Assembly (NCBI RefSeq): GCF_947495625.1
Contig: NZ_CANLZW010000014.1
Location: forward strand, 48,338-112,337
DNA length: 64,000 bases
Direction: 5' to 3'
Origin: an uncultured Cocleimonas sp.
GTDB lineage: Bacteria; Pseudomonadota; Gammaproteobacteria; Thiotrichales; Thiotrichaceae
The notes under the pieces are model-generated. The model ran no database searches. It saw nothing but the letters and a program-made list of their open reading frames with translations, and was not told the DNA's origin. Position numbers and translations under genes: made by a program. Every line of letters begins with the position of its first letter. Within the stretch, counting starts at the first letter, position 1. Positions 27,227 through 36,744 of the stretch are shown piece after piece.

Positions 27227-30200
27227 TTATTCCCCATTCTTAATATCATTAAACAATCTTTTAACCCATTGTACGCGCTGGTCTAACTCCATCATTGGTT
27301 CGTATTCAAAGTACAGTTTATCCTGTCCTTTAATGGTGAATTCCCATGGGCGTTTCTGGACCAGTTGCATGATTTTTACAGGGTCGATATTGGGTTTTTC
27401 ATTAAATAGTATGCGGCCGCCTTCTTCTCCCATATCGAGTTTTACAATACCGAGCTCTTGTGCGATTTGTTTTAGTCTGGTTGCTTCAAACAGGTTCTTA
27501 ACCTCATCTGGGACTAGTCCAAATCGGTCGATCATTTCGACGCGTAATTCACGCAATGAATCTGCATCTTTAGCGCTGGCGATTCGTTTGTACATGATGA
27601 GTCGATTGTGGACGTCTGGCAGGTAATCGCTAGGGATTAGTGCGGGCATGCCAAGATCTACAGTGGTGCGTGTTTCGCGTCCATCCAGATCAGGTAATTT
27701 ACCAGATTTGAGTGCTTTAACAGCACGCTCTAATAGATCATTGTACATATTAAAGCCGATTTCCTGGATCTGACCACTTTGATCATCACCGAGTAATTCA
27801 CCAGCGCCACGAATCTCTAAATCATGTGAGGCAAGCGTAAAACCAACGCCTAAGTCTTCCAGTGATTCGATTGCTTCCAGACGTTTTTTAGCATCGGCTG
27901 AAATAAGCTTTTTACCTGGGATTATCATGTAAGCGTAGGCTTTGTGATGTGAACGACCAACACGACCACGTATTTGATGTAGCTGTGCTAAACCGAGTTT
28001 ATCTGCGCGATTAATGATAATGGTGTTCGCGGTCGGTACGTCGATACCGCTTTCGATAATGGTCGTTGCGACGAGTACCTGAAAACGTTGGTGATAAAAA
28101 TCACTCATGATGCCTTCGAGTTCGCGTTCTGGCATTTGGCCATGGGCAAAACGTATTTTGGTATCAGGTAAAATGGCAGCTAAATCATCTGTCATTTTCT
28201 GGATGGTTTTGACTTCATTATGTAAGAAATAAATCTGACCACCACGAGCGAGTTCACGCGCACAGGCTTCTTGTATCAGTGCTTTATCCCATTCATGGAC
28301 GAATGTTTTGATTGAATGACGCTGTGTTGGTGGTGTCGCGATGATTGATAAATCACGTAAACCAGACAGCGACATATTCAGTGTTCTAGGAATTGGTGTT
28401 GCTGTTAAAGTCAGCATATCGACATTGGCACGTAGCTTTTTTAGTTGCTCTTTGTGGCGCACACCAAAGCGGTGTTCTTCATCGACGATAACTAACCCCA
28501 GGTCTTTAAAGTCGATGTCTTTTTGCAGTAATTTGTGTGTCCCGATAACGATATCAATGTTACCGGATTTCATTTTTTCGACGGTTTCTTTGGTTTCTTT
28601 GGCTGTTTTGAATCTAGATAAAGAACCTATTTTAAAAGGCCAATCTGCAAAACGGTCGCGGAAGTTTTTTGTGTGTTGTTGCACCAATAGTGTTGTCGGT
28701 GCAATCAGCGCCACTTGTTTGCCTGCATTGGCAGCAACAAAGGTAGCTCGCATGGCGACTTCGGTTTTACCAAAACCTACATCGCCACAGGTAACGCGGT
28801 CCATTGGTTGTGCCGATGTCATGTCTTTAATCACGGTGCCAATCGCAAGTGCCTGGTCTGGCGTTTCTTCAAACGGGAAGGTGTCTGCGAACGCTAGGTA
28901 CTCAAGTTCATTAAACGGAAATGCATGGCCTTTCTGTGCTGCACGGCGCGCGTGAATTTCTAATAATTCAGCTGCAATATCGTGTGCTTTTTGTGCGGCT
29001 TTTTTACGTACTTTATCCCAGTGTTCGGTACCGAGAGTGTGTAATGGTGCATGTTCGGCACTGACACCGGTATAACGACTGATCAAGTGCAAAGAAGAGA
29101 CAGGAACGTAAAGTTTGTCTCCTTTTGAGTAAGTCAGCAGGATGAATTCTTGTTCGATACCGCTAGTGGTTAGTGTTTGCATCCCTTGATAACGACCCAC
29201 ACCATGCTCTTCGTGGACTACCGGATCACCTTCTGTTAAGTCGGTCAGATTACGAATAATCGTATCGGCATCACGGGTAGGTTTTTGGCGGCGACGTCTC
29301 TGTTGAACCTGTTGACCGAACAACATGGCTTCAGGAATGATTGCTAATGAATCAGAACTCTCATGGCTTTTGATCCAGACACCATTTTCCAAAGGCGCAA
29401 CTACCAGGCCCATTTCTGCATCGGACGCGATAAATGCTTGCCAGCTATCAAACACACTGACTGTAAAGCGATTATCACGCAGTAAACCGAGTAGGTTTTC
29501 TCGTCGACCTGCTGAATCCGCAGTAAATAATACCCGTCCTTTTGTTTCGCTATTGAACTGGACCAGGAATTGATTGAGTAGAATAAGAGGTGTTTCAGAG
29601 CGTCCTTGAATCAATAAAGACGGCAGGGTACTTACAGGATAATTGTAGTTACTTTCTTTACTATTTTCTGTCTTGGGTTGTTCGAAATGATGAGTATCAA
29701 TTCGTCGATATTCTGAGATTTTATCAAACAGTGTTTCGGTATCGAGGAATAAATCTTGCGGTGGCAATAAAGGTCTTTCGATATCGTGACGGCGTTGTTC
29801 GTAACGATCTTTAACCGATTTATTGAATACTTCGGCAGCAGCTACTGTGCTGTCGGTATTTATTAATAGCGTTTTTTCAGGAAGATAATCGAAAAGAGTC
29901 GCAGTCTCATCAAAGAATAGCGGCAGGTAATACTCAATACCAGAAGGTGCATTACCATTACTGATATTGTCATATATCTGACTTCGAGAGAGGTCACCCC
30001 CCAACTTTAAGCTATAATTTTCACGAAACTTAGACGTGCCTTCAGGATTTAATGGGAACTCATGCGCAGGTAATAATTCGATCTTTTGGATTTGTTCGAT
30101 AGTGCGCTGATCTTCTGGATTGAAACTGCGTATTGTTTCAATATCATCGCCAAATAAATCAATTCTGTAGGGCTTGTCATTACCCATTGGAAACAGGTCA

Positions 30201-30751
30201 ATCAAAGAGCCGCGGGTACTGTATTCACCGTGCTCCATCACCTGTGTCACATTCCGATAACCTGACTCTTCCAGTTGTTTGCGAAACACTTCAATATTTA
30301 GTTTATCACCGACTTTAAAGGATAAAGAATTGGCTCGAATGTAATCGACGGGGGCAAGTCGCTGCATCATTGTCGATACAGGTACTATCAGCACACCGTG
30401 TTCAATACTACTGAGTTGGCTTAATGTTTTTAAACGGTCAGATATTAAATCTTCATGTGGCGAGAACACATCGTAAGGAAGTGTTTCCCAATCCGGGAAT
30501 ATGTGAACAGGGATCGACTGATTTGAATCTTTTTTATTTTTATCACCAACTTTATTTCCCAAAAAGAAATTGATATTCGCTTCCAGGCTGTACCCACTGT
30601 GGCTATCTGGCGTGATAACAACAATTAATCCCTTATATTCCCTGGCTGCATTCGCTATTAATAAATCTTGAGCACAACCATGAAGTTGACTCCAGCTGGT
30701 TTTGTTGGATGCTTTATCAGGGTAGTGAGGGTGTAATGTACTTGAGGGCAT
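27227..30751 (-). CDS. mfd: Transcription-repair coupling factor
   Basis: The 1174-residue protein removes RNA polymerase stalled at lesions and recruits UvrA. The N-terminal UvrB-like module, the RNA-polymerase-interacting domain (EGDPVVHEEHGVGRYQGM), the RecG-like translocase (motif I GDVGFGKTEVAMR, motif II VDEEHRFGVRHKE, TATPIPRTLNMSL, motif VI QIRGRVGRSHHKAYAY) and the C-terminal TRCF domain are all present. Length agrees with E. coli Mfd (1148). A G-element-like core on the coding strand occurs inside the gene at 29993-30008. Confidence 0.98.
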   Translation of the reverse strand: MPSSTLHPHYPDKASNKTSWSQLHGCAQDLLIANAAREYKGLIVVITPDSHSGYSLEANINFFLGNKVGDKNKKDSNQSIPVHIFPDWETLPYDVFSPHEDLISDRLKTLSQLSSIEHGVLIVPVSTMMQRLAPVDYIRANSLSFKVGDKLNIEVFRKQLEESGYRNVTQVMEHGEYSTRGSLIDLFPMGNDKPYRIDLFGDDIETIRSFNPEDQRTIEQIQKIELLPAHEFPLNPEGTSKFRENYSLKLGGDLSRSQIYDNISNGNAPSGIEYYLPLFFDETATLFDYLPEKTLLINTDSTVAAAEVFNKSVKDRYEQRRHDIERPLLPPQDLFLDTETLFDKISEYRRIDTHHFEQPKTENSKESNYNYPVSTLPSLLIQGRSETPLILLNQFLVQFNSETKGRVLFTADSAGRRENLLGLLRDNRFTVSVFDSWQAFIASDAEMGLVVAPLENGVWIKSHESSDSLAIIPEAMLFGQQVQQRRRRQKPTRDADTIIRNLTDLTEGDPVVHEEHGVGRYQGMQTLTTSGIEQEFILLTYSKGDKLYVPVSSLHLISRYTGVSAEHAPLHTLGTEHWDKVRKKAAQKAHDIAAELLEIHARRAAQKGHAFPFNELEYLAFADTFPFEETPDQALAIGTVIKDMTSAQPMDRVTCGDVGFGKTEVAMRATFVAANAGKQVALIAPTTLLVQQHTKNFRDRFADWPFKIGSLSRFKTAKETKETVEKMKSGNIDIVIGTHKLLQKDIDFKDLGLVIVDEEHRFGVRHKEQLKKLRANVDMLTLTATPIPRTLNMSLSGLRDLSIIATPPTQRHSIKTFVHEWDKALIQEACARELARGGQIYFLHNEVKTIQKMTDDLAAILPDTKIRFAHGQMPERELEGIMSDFYHQRFQVLVATTIIESGIDVPTANTIIINRADKLGLAQLHQIRGRVGRSHHKAYAYMIIPGKKLISADAKKRLEAIESLEDLGVGFTLASHDLEIRGAGELLGDDQSGQIQEIGFNMYNDLLERAVKALKSGKLPDLDGRETRTTVDLGMPALIPSDYLPDVHNRLIMYKRIASAKDADSLRELRVEMIDRFGLVPDEVKNLFEATRLKQIAQELGIVKLDMGEEGGRILFNEKPNIDPVKIMQLVQKRPWEFTIKGQDKLYFEYEPMMELDQRVQWVKRLFNDIKNGE
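29993..30008 (-). repeat. G-element core match inside mfd
   Basis: The minus strand reads AAAGTTGGGGGGTGAC, one mismatch from the consensus core. The A-rich left half is absent and the protein alignment with E. coli Mfd shows no inserted residues, so this may be chance or a selected oligonucleotide rather than an insertion. Confidence 0.4.
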
Positions 30752-30889
30752 TTTATACGCTAGAGAAGGTGTAAAAAACGCGTGATTGTAACGTTAAAAA
30801 GTAATATTAGCGATGATAAATAATTCTGGCTCGTATATCATGCACGTCTTTACGGGTATATTTTTATCCAGTCATAAAGAGTAGGAAAT

Positions 30890-31651
30890 ATGAAGCTTAA
30901 GGGTGAGATGTCAATGCTCAATGTCTTGCATGTGCAAGAGCTTGATTTAGAAAAACTTTGTGCTGAACTAGAGCAAAAAAGAGACGAAGCACCCCAGTTT
31001 TTTATGAAAAGTCCAATCATTGTAGATTGTTCAGATCTGGGTGATGCCGCTGAGCAATTAGATTTTTCACTACTTCGACAAAAACTACTAGAGCTTGGTT
31101 TTATACCCGTTGGAATTCGTAATAATCCCGTAGAAATGAATGCACGTCTAGTGGATGCAGGCTGGGCAATTATGCGAGAGAGCAGAGCCTCTACAGCAAC
31201 TTCGACAGCAGCCTCGACTGAAACCTCGGAGTCAGGCGTTGCTGCTGAAACAAATCAACAACCACAAGACACAGTATCTGAAGAGCAAGTTGCACCACAA
31301 GCTGCGGCACCTGTGGGAATAAAATCATTAACCATAGATCGTCCAGTGCGTTCTGGGCAACAGGTTTACGCAGCAGATGCTGATATGACCGTACTCGCTC
31401 AAACCAGTGCGGGTTCAGAGATTATGGCTGATGGCAGTATCCATGTTTATGGTCCATTACGCGGTAGGGTGCTTGCAGGCGCCAGAGGAAACGAACAAGC
31501 ACGCATTTTCTGTTCATCGCTTCAGGCAGAACTGATTGCGATTGCTGGTCGTTATCAACTACTGGATGAAAGTGATACAGAATTAAAAGGAAAACCAGCC
31601 ATGATTAGATTGGATGGTGAAAAATTAATTATTGAACCTTTGGCGCACTAA
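30890..31651 (+). CDS. minC: Septum site-determining protein MinC
   Basis: The 253-residue FtsZ inhibitor has the N-terminal domain (LDLEKLCAELEQKRDEAPQFF, IIVDCSDLG), a Thr/Ala/Glu/Gln-rich linker (about 105-140), and the C-terminal beta-helix that binds MinD and FtsZ (LTIDRPVRSGQQVYA, GSIHVYGPLRGRVLAGARGN). It heads the minCDE operon, with gaps of 62 and 24 bases to minD and minE. Confidence 0.96.
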   Translation: MKLKGEMSMLNVLHVQELDLEKLCAELEQKRDEAPQFFMKSPIIVDCSDLGDAAEQLDFSLLRQKLLELGFIPVGIRNNPVEMNARLVDAGWAIMRESRASTATSTAASTETSESGVAAETNQQPQDTVSEEQVAPQAAAPVGIKSLTIDRPVRSGQQVYAADADMTVLAQTSAGSEIMADGSIHVYGPLRGRVLAGARGNEQARIFCSSLQAELIAIAGRYQLLDESDTELKGKPAMIRLDGEKLIIEPLAH

Positions 31652-31713
31652 CTCGCCAAACAAAATAGAATCTGAAATAAAAAAATCTTAATCGATAAAA
31701 GGGAGATTAGAAA

Positions 31714-32520
31714 TTGAGTAAAGTAATTGTTGTTACATCTGGTAAAGGTGGTGTTGGAAAAACCACTTCAAGCGCAGCGTTTGCCGCTGGCTTGGCAGCA
31801 AAAGGTCATAAAACGGCCGTTATCGATTTTGATGTGGGTTTACGTAACCTTGATTTAATCATGGGTGTTGAACGCCGTGTTGTTTACGATTTCGTTAATG
31901 TAATTAACGGTGAAGCAACATTGAAGCAAGCGCTAATCAAAGATAAGCGTGTAGATAATCTCTATATCCTGCCTGCATCACAAACACGTGATAAAGATGC
32001 CTTAAGTAAAGAAGGCGTTGAAAGCGTTATCAATGAATTGAAAAAAGAATTTGAATTCATCGTTTGTGATTCGCCAGCCGGTATCGAAAAAGGCGCATTT
32101 ATGGCGCTTTACTTTGCCGATGAAGCAATTATTGTAACCAACCCGGAAGTATCATCTGTACGTGACTCTGATCGTATTTTGGGTATCTTACAAAGTCGTT
32201 CTAAAGCGGCCGAAGATGGAAAAACAGTTAAAGAACATCTGTTAATCACTCGTTACTCTCCAGACCGTGTTGAAGGCGGTGATATGTTGGGTATGGACGA
32301 TATCGTAGAAATCTTATCGGTTCCTTTAATTGGCGTGATACCTGAGTCTGGTTCGGTATTACAAGCGTCAAATAGTGGTAATCCGGTAATCATGGATAAG
32401 GACAGTGAAGCTGGTCAAGCTTATCAAGATGTCGTTGCACGCTTCCTCGGAGAAGAGGTTCCTTTGCGTTTTATTGATGTTGAACCAAAGAAAGGCTTCT
32501 TCCAGAAGCTGTTTGGTTAA
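31714..32520 (+). CDS. minD: Septum site-determining ATPase MinD
   Basis: The 268-residue ATPase starts at TTG (31714), preceded by GGGAGA. It has the deviant Walker A KGGVGKTT, IDFDVGLRNLDLIMG, CDSPAGIEKGA and the C-terminal amphipathic membrane-targeting helix GFFQKLFG. It recruits MinC to the membrane and is released by MinE. Confidence 0.97.
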   Translation: MSKVIVVTSGKGGVGKTTSSAAFAAGLAAKGHKTAVIDFDVGLRNLDLIMGVERRVVYDFVNVINGEATLKQALIKDKRVDNLYILPASQTRDKDALSKEGVESVINELKKEFEFIVCDSPAGIEKGAFMALYFADEAIIVTNPEVSSVRDSDRILGILQSRSKAAEDGKTVKEHLLITRYSPDRVEGGDMLGMDDIVEILSVPLIGVIPESGSVLQASNSGNPVIMDKDSEAGQAYQDVVARFLGEEVPLRFIDVEPKKGFFQKLFG

Positions 32521-32544
32521 GCGCTGAATTAAGGAGATAGAACA

Positions 32545-32811
32545 ATGGGATTATTTAATTTCTTCAAGAAAGAGAAAAAGAAAAACACTGCGAATCTAGC
32601 TAAAGAACGTTTGCAGATTTTAATCGCGCATGAGCATGCTGATAAATCTAAAAAATCACCCGATTATTTACCAAAGCTACGAGATGAGATAGTGCAGGTG
32701 ATCCGTAAATACGTGCATGTTGCAGACAGTGATGTGAATGTGAATGTGGAAAATGGTGATGATTACGATGTATTGGAATTAAATATTACTTTGCCAGAAA
32801 GTGCCAAGTAA
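32545..32811 (+). CDS. minE: Cell division topological specificity factor MinE
   Basis: The 88-residue protein shows the N-terminal membrane/MinD-binding segment FNFFKKEKKKNTANLAKERLQILIAHEH and the C-terminal dimer domain (LPKLRDEIVQVIRKYV, VLELNITLP). It stimulates MinD ATPase to drive pole-to-pole oscillation. A GGAG ribosome site precedes the ATG. Confidence 0.97.
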   Translation: MGLFNFFKKEKKKNTANLAKERLQILIAHEHADKSKKSPDYLPKLRDEIVQVIRKYVHVADSDVNVNVENGDDYDVLELNITLPESAK

Positions 32812-32838
32812 ACTAACCATGCTAAGTAACTATTTCAA

Positions 32839-33663
32839 TTGAAACAAACTTTAGCAGTTAGCCTTAAATTCATAAAATATATCATTGTGCTAATGATGAT
32901 TTTAATCACTGTTAGCATGATGATTTATTTTGTTAAGAGCCCTTCATTAAGCAATAGCTGGTCTTTAGGTAATGCTCATAGCCCATCGGTAACCATTAGT
33001 GACGATCAGGTTGAGATACAAAACTATCGTGATATAGATTGGGTTAAATTTTATAAAACACCGGCTGATTCTATTCAGGCGAGAAAACTGATAGAGCAAC
33101 AGGGCTATCGCACACTTAATTTCCCTTTATCTGATATTCAAACCCTCAAAGTAGCAGTATCACACTTCTCTGCAGTCAGTGAAATTGCGCATTTATTCAT
33201 ACTTTTTGAATTAAAAGATAAGCAGGTAATCGGTCTTTCTGTTGAAGCCCGTAAAGAGCAGGGTGAAGACTATTCTTTAATCGGTGGTTTAACTGCCAAA
33301 TTTGAAGTTATTTATTTATTGGGTAGTCATAATGATTTGGTTGGTTTACGCCAAAAGCGCTACGAAGATGTGTATATTTATCCGATTAAGGCAAAGCCAG
33401 CAGAGGTGCAGGCTTTATTTAAAGTAGCGGCAGCTCGAACTAATCAACTCGATAAAAATCCTGAGCTATACCATTTGTTTTTCAAGAACTGTACCACTGA
33501 AATCGTGAGCTTGGTGAATCAACTAACCGATCAAAAATATCCCTGGTTTGTGCAGCATTTAGCCCCGGGTGATGCGGGTAAAGCGCTTTATGAGCTTGAT
33601 ATGATTGATGTAAAAGCAGATAGTTTTGAAGAGTTACAAAAGCTCACCTTATATAAACCGTAA
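32839..33663 (+). CDS. DUF4105-like membrane-anchored periplasmic protein
   Basis: The 274-residue frame starts at TTG 32839 and has one N-terminal membrane helix (about 13-32) followed by a periplasmic domain with WVKFYKTPADSI, IAHLFILFELKDKQVIGLSVEARKE, DVYIYPIKA and the FFKNCTTEIVSLVNQL motif that is characteristic of DUF4105 (Lnb N-terminal domain). The Cys of KNCTT is the proposed nucleophile of the papain-like fold. It follows minE closely and may be read through from the min operon. Substrate unknown. Confidence 0.82.
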   Translation: MKQTLAVSLKFIKYIIVLMMILITVSMMIYFVKSPSLSNSWSLGNAHSPSVTISDDQVEIQNYRDIDWVKFYKTPADSIQARKLIEQQGYRTLNFPLSDIQTLKVAVSHFSAVSEIAHLFILFELKDKQVIGLSVEARKEQGEDYSLIGGLTAKFEVIYLLGSHNDLVGLRQKRYEDVYIYPIKAKPAEVQALFKVAAARTNQLDKNPELYHLFFKNCTTEIVSLVNQLTDQKYPWFVQHLAPGDAGKALYELDMIDVKADSFEELQKLTLYKP

Positions 33664-33745
33664 CGGCTTTAAGTATTCAACGCTTCATTGTTACTTGTAA
33701 GTCGTCCGTTTTTCAAAGCAGCTAAATGTACTTTCAAATGCAGTG

Positions 33746-34060
33746 TCAAAATAATTTTCTGAAGATTTGAGACACCGTGTTTTGCATTGACTGATAGGTA
33801 ACATTAATAATTCGTCCGGTTGAAACCTTTGGATTAAATTTATCCATCGCATGAAAACAGACTTTTATCTTCTTATTCTCTTCATCGACTTCCAGTACAC
33901 GTAATTCCGCACTATCCATTCCTCTAAGAACTTCTGCTTGTCTGATGCTCGCAGTGTAATCTTCATAACCTTGAATCTCAGTTATTAGAGGTTCGCCTAA
34001 AGAATCGGCAACTGAGGCTATTATTATGTCATTTCTTTGTAGTGGGTGAGTTTGTGCCAT
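33746..34060 (-). CDS. Hypothetical small protein
   Basis: The 104-residue protein has no signal peptide or membrane helix. It is mixed alpha/beta with NDIIIASVADSLGEPLITEI, AELRVLEVDEENKKIKVCFHAMD and TGRIINVTYQSM, suggesting a small beta-barrel. No family is recognised. It is a monocistronic gene with a candidate sRNA upstream on the opposite strand. Confidence 0.65.
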   Translation of the reverse strand: MAQTHPLQRNDIIIASVADSLGEPLITEIQGYEDYTASIRQAEVLRGMDSAELRVLEVDEENKKIKVCFHAMDKFNPKVSTGRIINVTYQSMQNTVSQIFRKLF

Positions 34061-34117
34061 TCTTTTGTCAAGTTCAATTTCTGTGACATATTACCATTTT
34101 TGATTTTATGTTATGAG

Positions 34118-34229
34118 TATAGTCAGTATCCGAGGGCTGCAGTTTTAATTGTGTCTGCAGATCTTTAAGTCACTGTGGGAAGTGATAGAACACTCGTTCT
34201 ATTGATGGGGAACGAGTGTTCGTTTTTTT
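34118..34229 (+). ncRNA. Candidate small RNA with strong terminator
   Basis: No + strand gene ends here, yet a perfect 12-bp terminator stem (GAACACTCGTTC 34188-34199, GAACGAGTGTTC 34210-34221) followed by seven T lies on the + strand. Upstream are two more hairpins: CTGCAG / CTGCAG (34137-34160) and TCACT / AGTGA (34170-34185), the latter with loop GTGGGA. A -10-like TATAGT is at 34118-34123, though no good -35 is seen. The RNA would be about 100 bases. GGA in hairpin loops is reminiscent of CsrA-binding RNAs, but only two such sites are present. Confidence 0.45.
34188..34229 (+). terminator. Strong intrinsic terminator, orphan
   Basis: A perfect 12-bp stem, 10-base loop and T7. It is not downstream of any + strand protein gene within 500 bases. 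Confidence 0.88.
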
Positions 34230-34250
34230 CCAGTATTCTAGTATCTAAAA

Positions 34251-34280
34251 ACACACCCCCGTACTTTTAAGTACTTTTTC
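34251..34280 (-). repeat. G-element copy 8, minus orientation
   Basis: The minus strand reads A5-GTACTT followed by AAAAGTACGGGGGTGTG. It lies just past the chrA stop codon. Confidence 0.7.
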
Positions 34281-34281
34281 G

Positions 34282-35658
34282 CTACTGTATAAACTGATAG
34301 GCGAGTCCTAAAAGAGCGCTAGCAATTATTACCGTCATCACACCTTGTTTAAATCTCGTCAAAGCGATAAATGCCGCAACTCCGATTAGCGCAGCCACCC
34401 ATTCAAACTTACCTGAAAAATTAAGTCCTTCGCTTTTTGGCCACAATACATGCAGCGCAAAGAAGACCGCTAGATTTAAAATTACCCCAACCACAGCAGC
34501 GGTAATTGCAGTTAATGGCGCGGTAAATTTCAAGTCACCACGGGTTGCTTCAACGGCTGGCCCACCTACGAGAATAAACAGGAATGAAGGTAAAAAAGTG
34601 AATAAAGCGGCTACGGCTGCACCTACAGCTCCTGCCCACGGTAACATTTCTGGTCCAAATACTTCTTTGGTCCATGCGCCAACAAATCCAACAAATGACA
34701 CCACCATAATGAGTGGTCCCGGTGTGGTTTCACCTAGCGCTAAACCATCGATCATTTGAGTACCGGTCAACCATGAAAATTGTTCTACGCCACCTTGGTA
34801 AACATAAGGTAAAACAGCGTAAGCGCCACCAAAAGTAACCAAAGCTGCTTTAGTAAAAAACCATCCCATCTTAGTTAAGGTGCCATCCCAGCCGTAAGCC
34901 ATGGATAACGCCAGCATTGCTCCTGCCCAAATTAACAAACCAATAACGATAAATGTGATAACACGACTCCATTTGAAGCGTGCGTGTTCAGGGGCAGGGG
35001 TGTTGTCATCAATCAGTGCAGCACCATATTTAACATTCGCATCAGCATGATGTCCGCCCGCTTTAAACGCTTCGGGTAAAACCCTTGAGCCAAAGTATCC
35101 AATAAGACCCGCCGTTAATACGATATAGGGAAAAGGTATATCCAAGGCGAAGATAGCGATGAAAGCGAGTACTGCAATGGCCTTTAGTACATTATTGGGT
35201 AACGCTTTAGAGCCAATACGATAGGCCGCGAACAATACAATTGCGGTCACCGCAGGTTTAATACCATACAAAATGCCTTCAATGGCTGGCACATTACCAT
35301 AGGCTAAATAAATCCAGGTAAGCCCAATAAGTATAAATAAAGAAGGCAGTACAAACAGCACTCCCGCCATTATGCCGCCACGAACCCCATGCATTAACCA
35401 GCCTATATAAGTAGCAAGCTGTTGCGCTTCTGGGCCGGGTAACACCATGGTGTAGTTAAGTGCATGTAGAAAACGTTGATTAGAAATCCAGCGGCGTTTT
35501 TCTACGAGCTCCTGATGCATCATGCTGATCTGACCAGCAGGTCCGCCAAAACTGATAAACCCAAGTTTTAACCAGTAGAGGAAGGACTCCATCAAGCTCA
35601 CAGATTCTGGAGCTGAAGAATTATCGACAGCATTTTTATCAAGTATTGTTTCAGACAT
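34282..35658 (-). CDS. chrA: Chromate transporter ChrA
   Basis: I start at the ATG at 35658 (MSETILDKNAV), preceded by AAAGGGG, two bases after the ChrB-domain stop. The 458-residue protein has two homologous halves: LKLGFISFGGPAGQISMMHQ with MVLPGPEAQQLATYIGW in the first, and FFTKAALVTFGGAYAVLPYV with LGETTPGPLIM in the second. These are hallmark motifs of long-chain CHR transporters, which export chromate by proton exchange. It is co-transcribed with the rhodanese-ChrB gene. Confidence 0.94.
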   Translation of the reverse strand: MSETILDKNAVDNSSAPESVSLMESFLYWLKLGFISFGGPAGQISMMHQELVEKRRWISNQRFLHALNYTMVLPGPEAQQLATYIGWLMHGVRGGIMAGVLFVLPSLFILIGLTWIYLAYGNVPAIEGILYGIKPAVTAIVLFAAYRIGSKALPNNVLKAIAVLAFIAIFALDIPFPYIVLTAGLIGYFGSRVLPEAFKAGGHHADANVKYGAALIDDNTPAPEHARFKWSRVITFIVIGLLIWAGAMLALSMAYGWDGTLTKMGWFFTKAALVTFGGAYAVLPYVYQGGVEQFSWLTGTQMIDGLALGETTPGPLIMVVSFVGFVGAWTKEVFGPEMLPWAGAVGAAVAALFTFLPSFLFILVGGPAVEATRGDLKFTAPLTAITAAVVGVILNLAVFFALHVLWPKSEGLNFSGKFEWVAALIGVAAFIALTRFKQGVMTVIIASALLGLAYQFIQ

Positions 35659-35660
35659 GA

Positions 35661-36497
35661 TCAATTCCCCTTTAAATGCCTTTGGCCAGTAGATGCTTGT
35701 GGCCAATCATGGTTTTCATTAGTCGCATCCCGCGCCCAGCGGTAAAAGGCATCGTAGATCATCATGCCAGCATCGAGTTGTTCATTATCATCCCGGTACA
35801 TTCTTGAAAGCCCTAAAGACGCAGCAAGTAGCCCTGCTGATTCAGGAGCAAGCTGGTGTTGATTGGTATCAGCACCGCGCACAATCGTGGCTAAATGGGC
35901 TAAGGCTTTAGTCTTTAAATCGAATTCTTCGAGCATGGTATCGAAAGTACAGAGTTCTCCTCTGTGGCTCCAGAATACGTCTTCGACATCAAACGGAATC
36001 GCATTGAATTTATCGGCAACATCTAATACCTCGGATGGTGCCACAAATAAAAACTGCGCATCGGGATCAATAAATCGGCGAATCAACCAGGGGCAGGCGA
36101 TACGATCTATCTTGGGTCGTTGTTTACTTACCCAAACGGTACGTCCATTCGTATTTGCTAGTGGTAATTTATCGAAAGGGATTAAAGGTTTTCCAGCATC
36201 TCGCCAGGCAAAGTGCCCCCCTTCGAGGCTTTCGGCATTGATGCCCATTTCTCGCAATATGGCTATTGATCCCTGACTAATCTTCTTGCCTTTCTGGCAG
36301 TAAACCACGACACGTTTATCTTTTAGTGCTTCTGCAAGTGATGATATGTCGTTGAAAGGCCAGCGTTTGGCAGTGGGCAATAATTGAGGATCGGCATCGA
36401 AATCTTCATCAATTCGAACATCAATAATGGTGGGTGAATCGGGTGTACCGATTATGCGTGAAAGTTGAGCTACAGTGATTTCTGTGGGTGACGGCAT
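35661..36497 (-). CDS. Rhodanese / ChrB-domain fusion protein
   Basis: The 278-residue protein has an N-terminal rhodanese domain (about 10-110) with active-site loop YCQKGKKISQG, and a C-terminal ChrB-type domain (about 120-270) starting WVSKQRPKIDRIACPWLIRRF and containing DVEDVFWSHRGELCTFDTML. The ChrB domain accompanies chromate transporters as a resistance or sensing component. Fusion with rhodanese is known in the family. It is the first gene of the two-gene chromate operon. Confidence 0.88.
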   Translation of the reverse strand: MPSPTEITVAQLSRIIGTPDSPTIIDVRIDEDFDADPQLLPTAKRWPFNDISSLAEALKDKRVVVYCQKGKKISQGSIAILREMGINAESLEGGHFAWRDAGKPLIPFDKLPLANTNGRTVWVSKQRPKIDRIACPWLIRRFIDPDAQFLFVAPSEVLDVADKFNAIPFDVEDVFWSHRGELCTFDTMLEEFDLKTKALAHLATIVRGADTNQHQLAPESAGLLAASLGLSRMYRDDNEQLDAGMMIYDAFYRWARDATNENHDWPQASTGQRHLKGN

Positions 36498-36674
36498 TAC
36501 ACATCCTTTTTCTAGTAGGTTTTAGTTAGATTTTTGGATGCGAAACTTGGGCTGACGCCTCACGGGGTGTTCGCAACCCCATAAATTCATTGTGCCGAAG
36601 TGAAAAGCTTTCGTCAATATTTACTGGGAACGCGGCTTTTAAAAAGAAACGGAAGTGATACGCTCATTAAAAAT

Positions 36675-36702
36675 AAAAACTCGCCAAAAGTAGGGGGGTG
36701 TG
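36675..36702 (+). repeat. G-element copy 9
   Basis: A4-CTCGCC followed by AAAAGTAGGGGGGTGTG. It ends 43 bases before the proposed AUU start of the next gene, close to where a promoter should be. Confidence 0.8.
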
Positions 36703-36744
36703 ATATCAAGTCTACTATGTTGCAGTGACTTATAAGGAATAATT

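Noticed and set aside
27192..27626. 144-codon + frame at the mfd end
   Set aside because: Antisense to the TRCF domain of mfd; not supported.
28341..28955. 204-codon + frame opposite mfd
   Set aside because: Antisense to conserved helicase motifs; Ser/Ala-rich shadow composition.
35863..36276. 137-codon + frame opposite the ChrB-domain gene
   Set aside because: It is an antisense shadow of a well-supported gene.
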